A stretch of 64,000 nt of DNA from Grimontia marina (GTDB lineage: Bacteria > Pseudomonadota > Gammaproteobacteria > Enterobacterales > Vibrionaceae): contig NZ_FIZY01000002.1 in assembly GCF_900060185.1 (NCBI RefSeq), forward strand, positions 62,001 through 126,000. The letters run 5' to 3'. A program made the translations under genes and the position numbers. Below are positions 7,419 through 14,908 of this stretch, piece after piece (the stretch's first letter is position 1; the number at the start of each line of letters is the position of its first letter). A model generated the notes under the pieces. It made no database searches. It saw only the letters and a program-made list of their open reading frames with translations, and was not told the origin of the DNA.

Positions 7419-9841
7419 TGGCAACCAAAACCAGCATTGCCAACCGCTTTTCCAGACTTCTCCTGCTACTACTTGTCTCATTCTTACTTTTGATTGTGGG
7501 CGCTACCACCATCATGGAAATTTTCCGAATTGAGCGACAGCTCCAAAGTACGCTCCATAGTGATGCGTTTAATACTTTAGGTCTTCTTGACCTAGAGCTA
7601 AAAACGCAGCAACGGGCAGTATCACGAACAGCACAAAGCCAGCTTTCCATCAACAGTCTTATTAATATCGGAACTGAGCAATATTACTTCCATCATGCTT
7701 TGGAAGATCTGACGCTCTATACCGCTATTGAGGACGCCTTGCTGTTTGATTATGCAGGGAATGCACTCGGCGATAGACAAGGCGATATCGGATGGTTTTC
7801 CCCGCAACTCGTCACAGATACACTTTCCTCTGGCCGCGGGGACGTCAAGTTTATCAACGGTAGCTTCTATATCATTGAGCCGATTAATTACTACTACGCA
7901 GTCCAGGGGGGAATCATTGCCAAAATCAATCTGGACCGGCTGACAGAAGCAGCTCTGGCAAACCTTGACCACAGCTACGACCTCAACATTCATCAAAAGT
8001 GGGGGAATAGTGAAGGTGATCTCGATGCTATGGGTATTAAAGTTTCTATGTATCCCGCGCAAGACCTGCTGATTGGAAAATTCGACATTTCTATTACCTT
8101 GAACCAACCCTATATTTCTATGCTCAAGGAAATTTCACCCTGGCTTACCAACTTCAGTATCCTTGCGCTTATCGCCATGATTCCACTGGTCATTATCACC
8201 AAGCGAATCGGGCAAAAAATGGCCACACCAATCGTTGAACTTGCCAACGAAGTCAAGGCAGGGGAATACCCGGTAAAAGCGCATGCATCAGACGCAGAGT
8301 TGGCGACCCTGGCAGAGGTTTTTAACCACGCTACCCAAGAAATAAACCGCATCAATGAACAAAATATTCAGGAAGAGCGTCAGTCTGGGCAAAGCCAGAT
8401 AATCGCGATTGTGGATACTGTCATTGATGCCATTATCACCATCGATTCACAGGGCTATATCGCCACGTTTAATCCCGCTGCCGAAGGATTGTTTGGATAC
8501 AAAGCAAGTGAGGTTGTGAGTCAGAAAGTCAATATCCTCATGCCTCATAAATTCGCCCGTGACCACGACACTTACATCAATAATTATCTCTCGGGTAAGC
8601 AGGCTCGAATTATCGGTGTGGGTCGTGAAGTTGTCGCAAGACGTAAAGATGGCTCGACATTTCCTGCGGAGCTGTCAGTCAGCGAAATGCAAGTATCGGG
8701 AAAACGGATGTTTACCGGTATCATCCGCGATATCACTTCACGAAAGCAAGATGAGGCGATGAAAAGCGAGTTTGTGGCCACAGTGAGCCACGAGCTTCGC
8801 ACCCCCCTGACTTCAATACTTGGTGCGCTCGGTTTGATCCTCGGAAAATTCGCGGATGAGTTACCCCCAAAAACGCATAAAATGCTGACCCTGGCACTCA
8901 GGAACTGTGAACGCCTGACTCTGCTGATCAACGATATTCTGGATATCGAAAAGCTCAAATCCGATCAGATGGTATATACCTTCCACAGGAACAATCTCTA
9001 CAGCATCATCACCCGTTCAATTGAGGACAATCAGGATTACGCCCGCCAGCATCAAGTCAGAATGTCGTTCCGAACGGAAACAGAAAATGCCTTCATCATC
9101 GCTGACTCCCCTCGCATGCAGCAGGTGATGGCAAACCTGATTTCCAACGCAATCAAGTATTCAAAGCCAGGAGATAAAGTAGACATTTTGCTCTCTTTAC
9201 AGGGGGGCGAGTATAAAGTGGAAGTGACTGATGTAGGAACTGGCATTCCGGAAGAGTTCCTTGATCACATCTTCGATCGGTTCTCCCAGGCTGATAGCTC
9301 TGACACCCGGCGCGTGGGCGGCACTGGTCTTGGGCTAGCTATCACTAAATCCATTATCGAGGCGCACAAAGGCAGCATCAATTTTTTCTCCACACAGGGG
9401 CAAGGGTCTACGTTCTTCTTCACTTTGCCTTGTGAAAACGCCCCTTCCCTCCCGAAAGCCCAGCAAGTTGCAGATACGCTTGCCGAATTTCAAATACTCT
9501 TTGTAGGACACAATGAAGATTTACTGACAGCACTCAGAAACCAGCTCTATCCTGCATGTGAGATCTCTGCTGCCGAATCAGTTTCACGTGCAAACCTCGC
9601 ATTAGGCCAACAACCTTTCCAACTGGTCATGATGGCATTCCCTCAAAATGAACCCATCGACAAACTGCTGGACCAACTAAACCGTCGCAACATTCCAACC
9701 GTATTTCTTACTGATGGCATTCAGGACATCAAACTGCCTGAAGTTGTGGTCGCTACCCACGATATCCATGCATTGAATATTGGTAATCTTAAATCTGAAC
9801 TATGTCTTATACTTAAGACATCAATTCCCAGGGTCTGTTGA
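7418..9841 (+). CDS. Membrane PAS sensor histidine kinase with degenerate C-terminal receiver
   Basis: 807 residues. TM1 (about 12-34), a periplasmic sensor region (35-242), TM2 (243-263), HAMP (263-315), a FixL-like PAS domain (325-445), HisKA with VSHELRTPL (His about 458), then HATPase with N-box NLISNAIKYSK (about 572), DVGTGIPEE, IFDRFSQ and GGTGLGLAI (about 633). A receiver-like tail (690-800) lacks the acidic pair and the phospho-acceptor Asp (LVMMAFPQ where LVLLDxxMP is expected), so it cannot be a normal phosphoreceiver. The last codons (Arg-Val-Cys-stop) lie at the edge of and inside an inserted MITE; without it the frame would have ended at TAG after Ile-Pro. It likely phosphorylates the two response regulators downstream. 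Confidence 0.92.
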   Translation: MATKTSIANRFSRLLLLLLVSFLLLIVGATTIMEIFRIERQLQSTLHSDAFNTLGLLDLELKTQQRAVSRTAQSQLSINSLINIGTEQYYFHHALEDLTLYTAIEDALLFDYAGNALGDRQGDIGWFSPQLVTDTLSSGRGDVKFINGSFYIIEPINYYYAVQGGIIAKINLDRLTEAALANLDHSYDLNIHQKWGNSEGDLDAMGIKVSMYPAQDLLIGKFDISITLNQPYISMLKEISPWLTNFSILALIAMIPLVIITKRIGQKMATPIVELANEVKAGEYPVKAHASDAELATLAEVFNHATQEINRINEQNIQEERQSGQSQIIAIVDTVIDAIITIDSQGYIATFNPAAEGLFGYKASEVVSQKVNILMPHKFARDHDTYINNYLSGKQARIIGVGREVVARRKDGSTFPAELSVSEMQVSGKRMFTGIIRDITSRKQDEAMKSEFVATVSHELRTPLTSILGALGLILGKFADELPPKTHKMLTLALRNCERLTLLINDILDIEKLKSDQMVYTFHRNNLYSIITRSIEDNQDYARQHQVRMSFRTETENAFIIADSPRMQQVMANLISNAIKYSKPGDKVDILLSLQGGEYKVEVTDVGTGIPEEFLDHIFDRFSQADSSDTRRVGGTGLGLAITKSIIEAHKGSINFFSTQGQGSTFFFTLPCENAPSLPKAQQVADTLAEFQILFVGHNEDLLTALRNQLYPACEISAAESVSRANLALGQQPFQLVMMAFPQNEPIDKLLDQLNRRNIPTVFLTDGIQDIKLPEVVVATHDIHALNIGNLKSELCLILKTSIPRVC

Positions 9842-10113
9842 CCTTTGGCGATGATTTTTGCAGCAGTTTGTGGGGATTTCATGCAAGGCAGAGGCTTCGA
9901 TGTGAAGCTAGCCTACATGAGAAGCTGATAACGCAGCAGAAAGTCCCCACAAACGCTGCCCGAAGGGTTCGACTGCGCGTCCCGTACTCTAAGCGTTTTA
10001 TGCTTTGTTGAGGTGTATTTGCTTAGAATGAGAATGACTAGGCGGCACACACCTCGCCGCGCCTAAAACGCTTATAGATAGAACAAAATTCAACCACCAA
10101 AGGTCAACAGACC
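9832..10113 (+). mobile_element. MITE copy 1 (282 bp, CTAG-type target)
   Basis: A non-coding element ending in inverted repeats GGTCTGTTGACCTTTGG and CCAAAGGTCAACAGACC, flanked by CCAG (9828-9831) and CTAG (10114-10117), i.e. a decayed 4-bp target duplication. Subterminal arms (AGTTTGTGGGG / CCCCACAAACG, and AAGCGTTTTA / TAAAACGCTT) would fold into hairpins. It is nearly identical to the copy at 14159-14434, which is in the opposite orientation. A CTAG-type 4-bp duplication resembles IS5-group transposition, but no transposase is present. It separates the kinase from its response regulator genes. Confidence 0.88.
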
Positions 10114-10129
10114 CTAGAGAGTCAGTCTG

Positions 10130-10513
10130 ATGGATAAGCCAATTACCGTGCTTTACGTTGAAGATGATGAAGACATTCGTGATGTGGCAGAGCTCGCACT
10201 GGAAGGCGACGACTTCGTCATTCTGTCCTGCGAATGCGGTGAGATGGCTCTTGAGAAAGCCGCGCTATCGAACCCGGATCTATTGCTGCTGGACGTTATG
10301 ATGCCAGATATGGACGGTCCCACGACGCTAAAGCACCTTCGGGAAATGCCACATTTAGAAAGCACACCCGCGATTTTTATGACTGCCAAAGTTCAGCCTG
10401 CGGAAGTGAAGTCCTATCACGACTGTGGCGCAATTGGCGTGATCAGCAAACCATTTGACCCTATGTTACTGGCCGACGAAATCATAAAGATAATGGGAAG
10501 GCACAGTGCATGA
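10130..10513 (+). CDS. CheY-like single-domain response regulator
   Basis: 127 residues forming one receiver domain: the acidic pair in YVEDDED (11-13), phospho-acceptor Asp55 in LLLLDVMMPDMDG, the switch Thr in FMTAK and Lys107 in VISKPFDP. All catalytic positions are intact, unlike the receiver tail of the upstream kinase. It has no output domain. Its stop overlaps the next gene by 4 bp (ATGA). Probably a phosphate shuttle or partner of the Hpt domain encoded next. Confidence 0.92.
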   Translation: MDKPITVLYVEDDEDIRDVAELALEGDDFVILSCECGEMALEKAALSNPDLLLLDVMMPDMDGPTTLKHLREMPHLESTPAIFMTAKVQPAEVKSYHDCGAIGVISKPFDPMLLADEIIKIMGRHSA

Positions 10514-12171
10514 GACCTTCTCAAGTCAAAAAGTTTCAAGAACAGCAAGCCAAGTTCGCCAGCAGTGTTGCCAAACGCACTGAGCGTATTAAAACACTTT
10601 GGAATAAAATCCAGTCCCAAACATCCTCCGAATTTTGCGAATTGGAAGAGCTGGTCATGGAAGCGCACAAGCTTGCTGGCACCGCCACAACACTTGGGTT
10701 TGTGGATCTTGGTGAGTGCGGAAGAGAAATCGAAGTACTATTGAAACCTCATATTGAGAGCCAGACACTGCCTGCGGCAATCGATGATATCGACAGACTG
10801 ATTGCGGGTATCGACGATATCGCCAAGATCGAACCTAAACGCCCTGACGATTTTACGTTTGGTGAGGTCACGCTACTTCACGAGAAGGACCGTACAAAGC
10901 AACTGGTTTATGTGGTGGCAGAGAACCCCGACGATGTCTCGGAGATGGTCAAACAACTCCAGTATATCGATTACGAAGTTATCCTTCTCGAGACCGCAAC
11001 CCAGCTGAAAGATGCACTCTACAACAAGGCCCCTTCCGTACTGATTGTCGACTTGAACGACTTTCAGCTCCTGGATGACATTACCCGAGTCTGGCGTAAA
11101 AACAGTGGTATTCCTCTTGTGGTACTCAGCAAAACCGAATGCTGGGAAAGTCGGCTACATGCCGCCAAGGCGGGCGCCTACACCTTCTTCCACAAACCTG
11201 TTGAGTACGATGATATTCTCGGGCTGCTCGATTCGCTGTGGGAGACAAATAACGCCCAGTATCGCGTGCTTATTGTGGAAGATGACCGCACTCTCGCCGA
11301 GCATTACTCGATTGTGTTGCAAGGTGCTGGAATGAAAACCAGCATTGTGGATAATCCCCATCAACTACTTGATGAACTTGGCGAATTCCATCCTGATCTT
11401 GTTTTAATGGATCTTTACATGCCGGAATGCTCCGGCGTGGAAGCCGCCAGTGTTATCCGCCAACATGCTTCGAATACCAATGTGCCTATCGTGTACCTTT
11501 CCGGTGAAACCGATCTCAAGCTTCAAATGAAGGCACTCCAGGTCGGTGCGGACGATTTCCTGACCAAACCCATCAATGATCTACACCTGACACAAGCCGT
11601 GTCGATTCGTGCTCGTCGTTTCCGCGCCTTGAGTGCCATGATGGACAGAGATAGCCTGACCGGTCTTTTGAATCACTCCAACCTGAAAATGGCGTTGGAA
11701 CGTGAGCTATCCCGCGCACGACGTCACAAGTCTCCAGTCAGCTTTGTGATGATCGATATCGATTACTTCAAATCGATTAACGACAAATATGGCCATCCGG
11801 TCGGCGACAAGGTGATCAAAGGTGTGGCCCGTTTGTTGAATTACCGCTTCCGTAAAACCGATACCAGCGCCCGTTATGGTGGAGAAGAATTTGCTTTGAT
11901 CTTGCCTGACACCCCCGCAGACATTGCTCTCAGGCTGATTGATGAAATTCGCATTACCTTTGCGAAAACGCCTTTTTCTAATGGCCCAGAAACGTTCACC
12001 GCAACCTTGAGTGCGGGGATCGCCACCTTTCCGGAATTCGATTCTACAGAAAGCATCATCGAAGCGGCAGACTCGTCACTCTATCTGGCGAAAGAGAGAG
12101 GACGCAACCGTGTCATCACCCATGTTGAGCTGGGTGAGCGCCATGATTCTCAGGAGAAAAACACCGCCTGA
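10510..12171 (+). CDS. Hpt-REC-REC-GGDEF diguanylate cyclase response regulator
   Basis: 553 residues. The N-terminal helical Hpt domain carries the His motif EAHKLAGTATTLGF (about 50-63). A first receiver (about 135-245) keeps Asp in LIVDLND and Lys in FHKPV but lacks the usual acidic pair. The second receiver (about 253-370) is canonical (LIVEDDR, LMDLYMP, LTKPI). The GGDEF domain (about 380-545) has an intact RYGGEEF active site and an upstream RKTD inhibitory I-site. It should synthesise cyclic di-GMP from two GTP when phosphorylated. With the kinase and CheY-like gene it forms a His-Asp relay ending in c-di-GMP output. Confidence 0.93.
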   Translation: MRPSQVKKFQEQQAKFASSVAKRTERIKTLWNKIQSQTSSEFCELEELVMEAHKLAGTATTLGFVDLGECGREIEVLLKPHIESQTLPAAIDDIDRLIAGIDDIAKIEPKRPDDFTFGEVTLLHEKDRTKQLVYVVAENPDDVSEMVKQLQYIDYEVILLETATQLKDALYNKAPSVLIVDLNDFQLLDDITRVWRKNSGIPLVVLSKTECWESRLHAAKAGAYTFFHKPVEYDDILGLLDSLWETNNAQYRVLIVEDDRTLAEHYSIVLQGAGMKTSIVDNPHQLLDELGEFHPDLVLMDLYMPECSGVEAASVIRQHASNTNVPIVYLSGETDLKLQMKALQVGADDFLTKPINDLHLTQAVSIRARRFRALSAMMDRDSLTGLLNHSNLKMALERELSRARRHKSPVSFVMIDIDYFKSINDKYGHPVGDKVIKGVARLLNYRFRKTDTSARYGGEEFALILPDTPADIALRLIDEIRITFAKTPFSNGPETFTATLSAGIATFPEFDSTESIIEAADSSLYLAKERGRNRVITHVELGERHDSQEKNTA

Positions 12172-12189
12172 TATCTTGATAGGTTTTCA

Positions 12190-12235
12190 TTAGGATCTGT
12201 TGATCTTTGCGAGAATTTTGAGAGAAATTCGCGGC
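12190..12235 (+). repeat. Possible one-ended remnant of the MITE family
   Basis: TTAGGATCTGTTGATCTTTG matches the outer end of the MITE (GGTCTGTTGACCTTTGG) with two changes and is preceded by TTAG, similar to the CTAG target. The following bases diverge and no opposite end is visible before the spondin-like gene. It may be a truncated copy or a related family. Confidence 0.4.
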
Positions 12236-12292
12236 AGCTTTGCCATTTTTTCGCGCCATGCTTGGAGGAATTCAACGCACAGGGAGCGAAAA

Positions 12293-12643
12293 ATGAAAAC
12301 CTTACTTCTCAGCATGGCAATGGTCGCAGCATTCACCGCACAAGCCGCCAACGTCGATGTCAAAATCACCAATGCCACCGATGGTATTTATTTCACCCCA
12401 CTGATTGTTGCTGCTCACAGCCCGGATGCGTATCTGTTCCGCACTGGCGAAGCAGCATCTGCTGATCTTGAAGCTATGGCAGAGGGTGGTGAAGGCTTCA
12501 ATGCTGCACGTGATGATATAGACCGCCTACGTATTCATCCTGGCGTGCTATCCGCCGATGAAGGACTGGAAGATTCGGCACTGAAATACCGACACCGTTT
12601 TCTGAACCCCGGCGCAAAAGTCACCATCAAACGCGTTTGGTAA
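12293..12643 (+). CDS. Small exported spondin-domain protein
   Basis: ATG at 12293 follows AGGGAG and gives 116 residues; upstream in-frame codons would run through repeat-derived sequence and hide the signal peptide (MKTLLLSMAMVAAFTAQA). The mature part reads VKITNATDGIYFTPLIVAAH, then LFRTGEAASADLEAMAEGG, the start of a bacterial spondin_N-like domain. Most bacterial relatives I know are near 200 residues, so this is a short form ending in NPGAKVTIKRVW. Function is unknown; a periplasmic or secreted location is expected. A strong terminator follows. Confidence 0.75.
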   Translation: MKTLLLSMAMVAAFTAQAANVDVKITNATDGIYFTPLIVAAHSPDAYLFRTGEAASADLEAMAEGGEGFNAARDDIDRLRIHPGVLSADEGLEDSALKYRHRFLNPGAKVTIKRVW

Positions 12644-12661
12644 TTCATTACCGCAAAGCAC

Positions 12662-12690
12662 AAACGGGCACTGTTGAAAGTGCCCGTTTT
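12662..12690 (+). terminator. Intrinsic terminator after spondin-like gene
   Basis: AAACGGGCACT / AGTGCCCGTTTT forms an 11-bp stem with a TGTTGAA loop and a short T run, 18 nt after the stop codon. It lies inside the 5' extension of the hydroxylase frame, which argues that the hydroxylase starts downstream of it. Confidence 0.85.
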
Positions 12691-12756
12691 GATCTCCGGT
12701 CACGTATTTATATCTATGTTAAGCTGATTGAAAAGACGATTAATGTTGGAGAACCC

Positions 12757-13602
12757 GTGCTGAGCTTTGTTGAATCGCAGGAAAGCATTTTTCGCCTGCT
12801 GACTTTTTTCTCCTTTTTTGGGGTGATGGCTGCTGCAGAGTGGCTGTTTCCCAAACGGACTCTTACGGTGAGTAAAGCCAAACGCTGGCTGAATAATATT
12901 GCCCTGATGATGCTCAACACGGCTGTGCTCCGCGCTATTTTTCCCCTCGCCGCTGCGGGTTTCGCCGCATGGTGTTCCCGCCAGGGGATCGGTTTATTCA
13001 ATATCCTCGACGCGCCGCTTTGGCTTTCAGTGATCCTCAGTATTGTCATTCTCGATGGCATCATCTGGTTCCAACATAAACTCTTCCATACTGTCCCTCT
13101 GCTTTGGCGTTTGCACGCGGTTCATCATGCAGACCGGGACCTGGATGTCACTTCAGGTGCACGCTTTCACCCGATTGAAATTCTGCTCTCCATGCTGATT
13201 AAGTTTGTAGCGATTGCGCTGTTAGGTGTCCCTGTCGTGGCAGTGATTTTGTTTGAAGTCATACTCAGCGGTATGGCTTTGTTTAATCACAGTAATGTGG
13301 CTATTCCATTGTCAATTGACCGCTGGGTGCGCAAAGTACTGGTGACGCCGGACATGCACCGCGTGCATCACTCCATTCACCGCTACGAAAGTGATTCGAA
13401 CTTCGGCTTTAACCTTGCTATCTGGGACAGGCTGTTCAACACTTACCGCGCGCAACCCGAGGAAGGCCATTACGGTATGACAATTGGCATTAAAAGCCAA
13501 CGGGAAGAAAAACATGTGGTTTGGCTAACAGGTCTGCTTGCCCTGCCATTTCGTTTGTTCAAACGCGCCCCTGAGAAAAAACAACAAGATAACTCCCTCT
13601 GA
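12757..13602 (+). CDS. Fatty acid hydroxylase / sterol desaturase family membrane protein
   Basis: The chosen GTG at 12757 has GGAG 6 nt upstream and gives 281 residues. The frame is open from 12637, but that extension crosses the terminator and encodes a poorly hydrophobic tail. Several membrane segments carry the histidine clusters of di-iron hydroxylases: HKLFH, HAVHH, HNHS and HRVHH. Enzymes of this family hydroxylate or desaturate lipid chains at the membrane; the substrate is not predictable. yjjX follows after 17 nt and is probably co-transcribed. Confidence 0.85.
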   Translation: MLSFVESQESIFRLLTFFSFFGVMAAAEWLFPKRTLTVSKAKRWLNNIALMMLNTAVLRAIFPLAAAGFAAWCSRQGIGLFNILDAPLWLSVILSIVILDGIIWFQHKLFHTVPLLWRLHAVHHADRDLDVTSGARFHPIEILLSMLIKFVAIALLGVPVVAVILFEVILSGMALFNHSNVAIPLSIDRWVRKVLVTPDMHRVHHSIHRYESDSNFGFNLAIWDRLFNTYRAQPEEGHYGMTIGIKSQREEKHVVWLTGLLALPFRLFKRAPEKKQQDNSL

Positions 13603-13619
13603 ATCAGGATTGGATTCCC

Positions 13620-14147
13620 ATGACTAAAGTGATCGTCACTTCGCTTAACCCTGCCAAAATTGCTGCTGTGGAAGCTGCCTTCAAAGAAGCATTTCCTAAC
13701 AATGATATGACCTTTGAAGGTGTGTCTGTTGCCAGCGGTGTACCGGCTCAACCCATGACCAGCGAAGAAACGTTGGCAGGTGCCCGCAACCGTGTCCACA
13801 ACGCCAAGAAAGTGATTGATGGTAGTTTCTATGTGGGCGTCGAAGCAGGGCTGGATGCCCCTTACACCTTTGCCTGGATGGTGGTGGAGTCTGCCGACCG
13901 TGTCGGTGAATCCCGTTCAGCCTCAGTACCATTGCCACCCGCGGCGCTGAAAATGCTGGAGGAAGGAAAAGAACTCGGCGATGTCATGAATGAGATGTTC
14001 AACGAGCAAAACGTCAAGCAGAAAGGCGGCGCGATTGGCATGCTGACCGGACACCTGCTAACAAGGAGCTCGGTCTACCATCAGGCGCTGATCCTCGCCC
14101 TAATTCCGTTTATAAATCCTAGGCTGTTTCCAACGAAAGAGTATTAA
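13620..14147 (+). CDS. yjjX: Inosine/xanthosine triphosphatase (house-cleaning NTPase)
   Basis: 175 residues (family about 170-180). It starts MTKVIVTSLNPAKIAAVEAA, the nucleotide-binding N-terminus of the YjjX/Maf-like fold, followed by GVPAQPMTSEETLAGARNR, FYVGVEAGLD and the C-terminal HLLTRSSVYHQALILAL. It removes deaminated purine nucleotides (ITP/XTP) in the cytoplasm. A MITE inserted 8 bp after the stop codon leaves the gene intact. Confidence 0.93.
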   Translation: MTKVIVTSLNPAKIAAVEAAFKEAFPNNDMTFEGVSVASGVPAQPMTSEETLAGARNRVHNAKKVIDGSFYVGVEAGLDAPYTFAWMVVESADRVGESRSASVPLPPAALKMLEEGKELGDVMNEMFNEQNVKQKGGAIGMLTGHLLTRSSVYHQALILALIPFINPRLFPTKEY

Positions 14148-14158
14148 AGAGATCCTAG

Positions 14159-14434
14159 GGGCTGTTGACCTTTGGTGGTTAAATTTTGTTCTCGCTATAA
14201 GCGTTTTAGGCGCGGCGAGGTGTGTGCCGCCTAGTCATTCTAAGCAAATACACCTCAACAAAGCATAAAACGCTTAGAGTACGGGACGCGCAGTCGAACC
14301 CTTCGGGCAGCGTTTGTGGGGAATTTCTGCTGCGTTATCGACTTCTCATGTAGGCTAGCTACACATCGAAGCCTCTGCCTTGCATAAAATCCCCACAAAC
14401 TGCTGCAAAAATCATCACCAAAGGTCAACAGCCC
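14159..14434 (-). mobile_element. MITE copy 2 (276 bp) with perfect CTAG duplication
   Basis: The terminal inverted repeats GGGCTGTTGACCTTTGG and CCAAAGGTCAACAGCCC are flanked on both sides by CTAG (14155-14158, 14435-14438), a clean 4-bp target duplication that defines the element. The interior is nearly identical to the copy at 9832-10113 but inverted. There is no coding capacity. It sits between convergent yjjX and trpR. Confidence 0.9.
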
Positions 14435-14538
14435 CTAGGTCCTAAAGATTGTAAAAAAGAAAAAAGCGGCACTGCTAATCAGTTGCCTCTTTCTCTTGTC
14501 CCTAGAACCTGCTTTTACTGAGCCTCAAGGCCCTCTGT

Positions 14539-14832
14539 TTATTTTTCCAAAAGCTTCAACAACCACGCCTTCTGCGCGTCATCCAGTTGCTTTAACTCGT
14601 TGGATCCACGAGTGATAGTGGCTATTCCTACGCCCAGCATCTGACTTAGTTGTCTTTGGCTCATCTCGCCTTTTAGCAACTCATTGACAATATTGACTCT
14701 GGCAATCAAAGCTGTTCGCTCATCAGGGGTCAGCAACATTTGCAGCAGTTCCGCTTCATGCCCGTCATCACTTGCTCTGTGGATCAAATCCAGCACATCT
14801 TGCCAGCCAGAATATTCCGGCGTCGCTTTCAT
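14539..14832 (-). CDS. trpR: Trp operon repressor
   Basis: 97 residues from ATG 14832, which follows TGAGGTGACC; a GTG two codons upstream (14838) is less likely. All-helical TrpR fold: LLQMLLTPDERTALIARVNI, then the helix-turn-helix region MSQRQLSQMLGVGIATITRG with SNELK. It binds tryptophan and represses trp biosynthesis promoters. As in other gamma-proteobacteria it lies just downstream of slt on the same strand. Slightly shorter than the E. coli protein (108). Confidence 0.95.
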   Translation of the reverse strand: MKATPEYSGWQDVLDLIHRASDDGHEAELLQMLLTPDERTALIARVNIVNELLKGEMSQRQLSQMLGVGIATITRGSNELKQLDDAQKAWLLKLLEK

Positions 14833-14908
14833 GGTCACCTCATGGGAATAGGTTTGCTAAACCCAAGCATTATACCCCATCTATGTCAGAGTCTTAGTGA
14901 ATCATGAC

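Noticed and set aside
12637-12756. 5' extension of the hydroxylase frame
   Set aside because: It crosses a strong terminator, while the GTG at 12757 has a better ribosome site.
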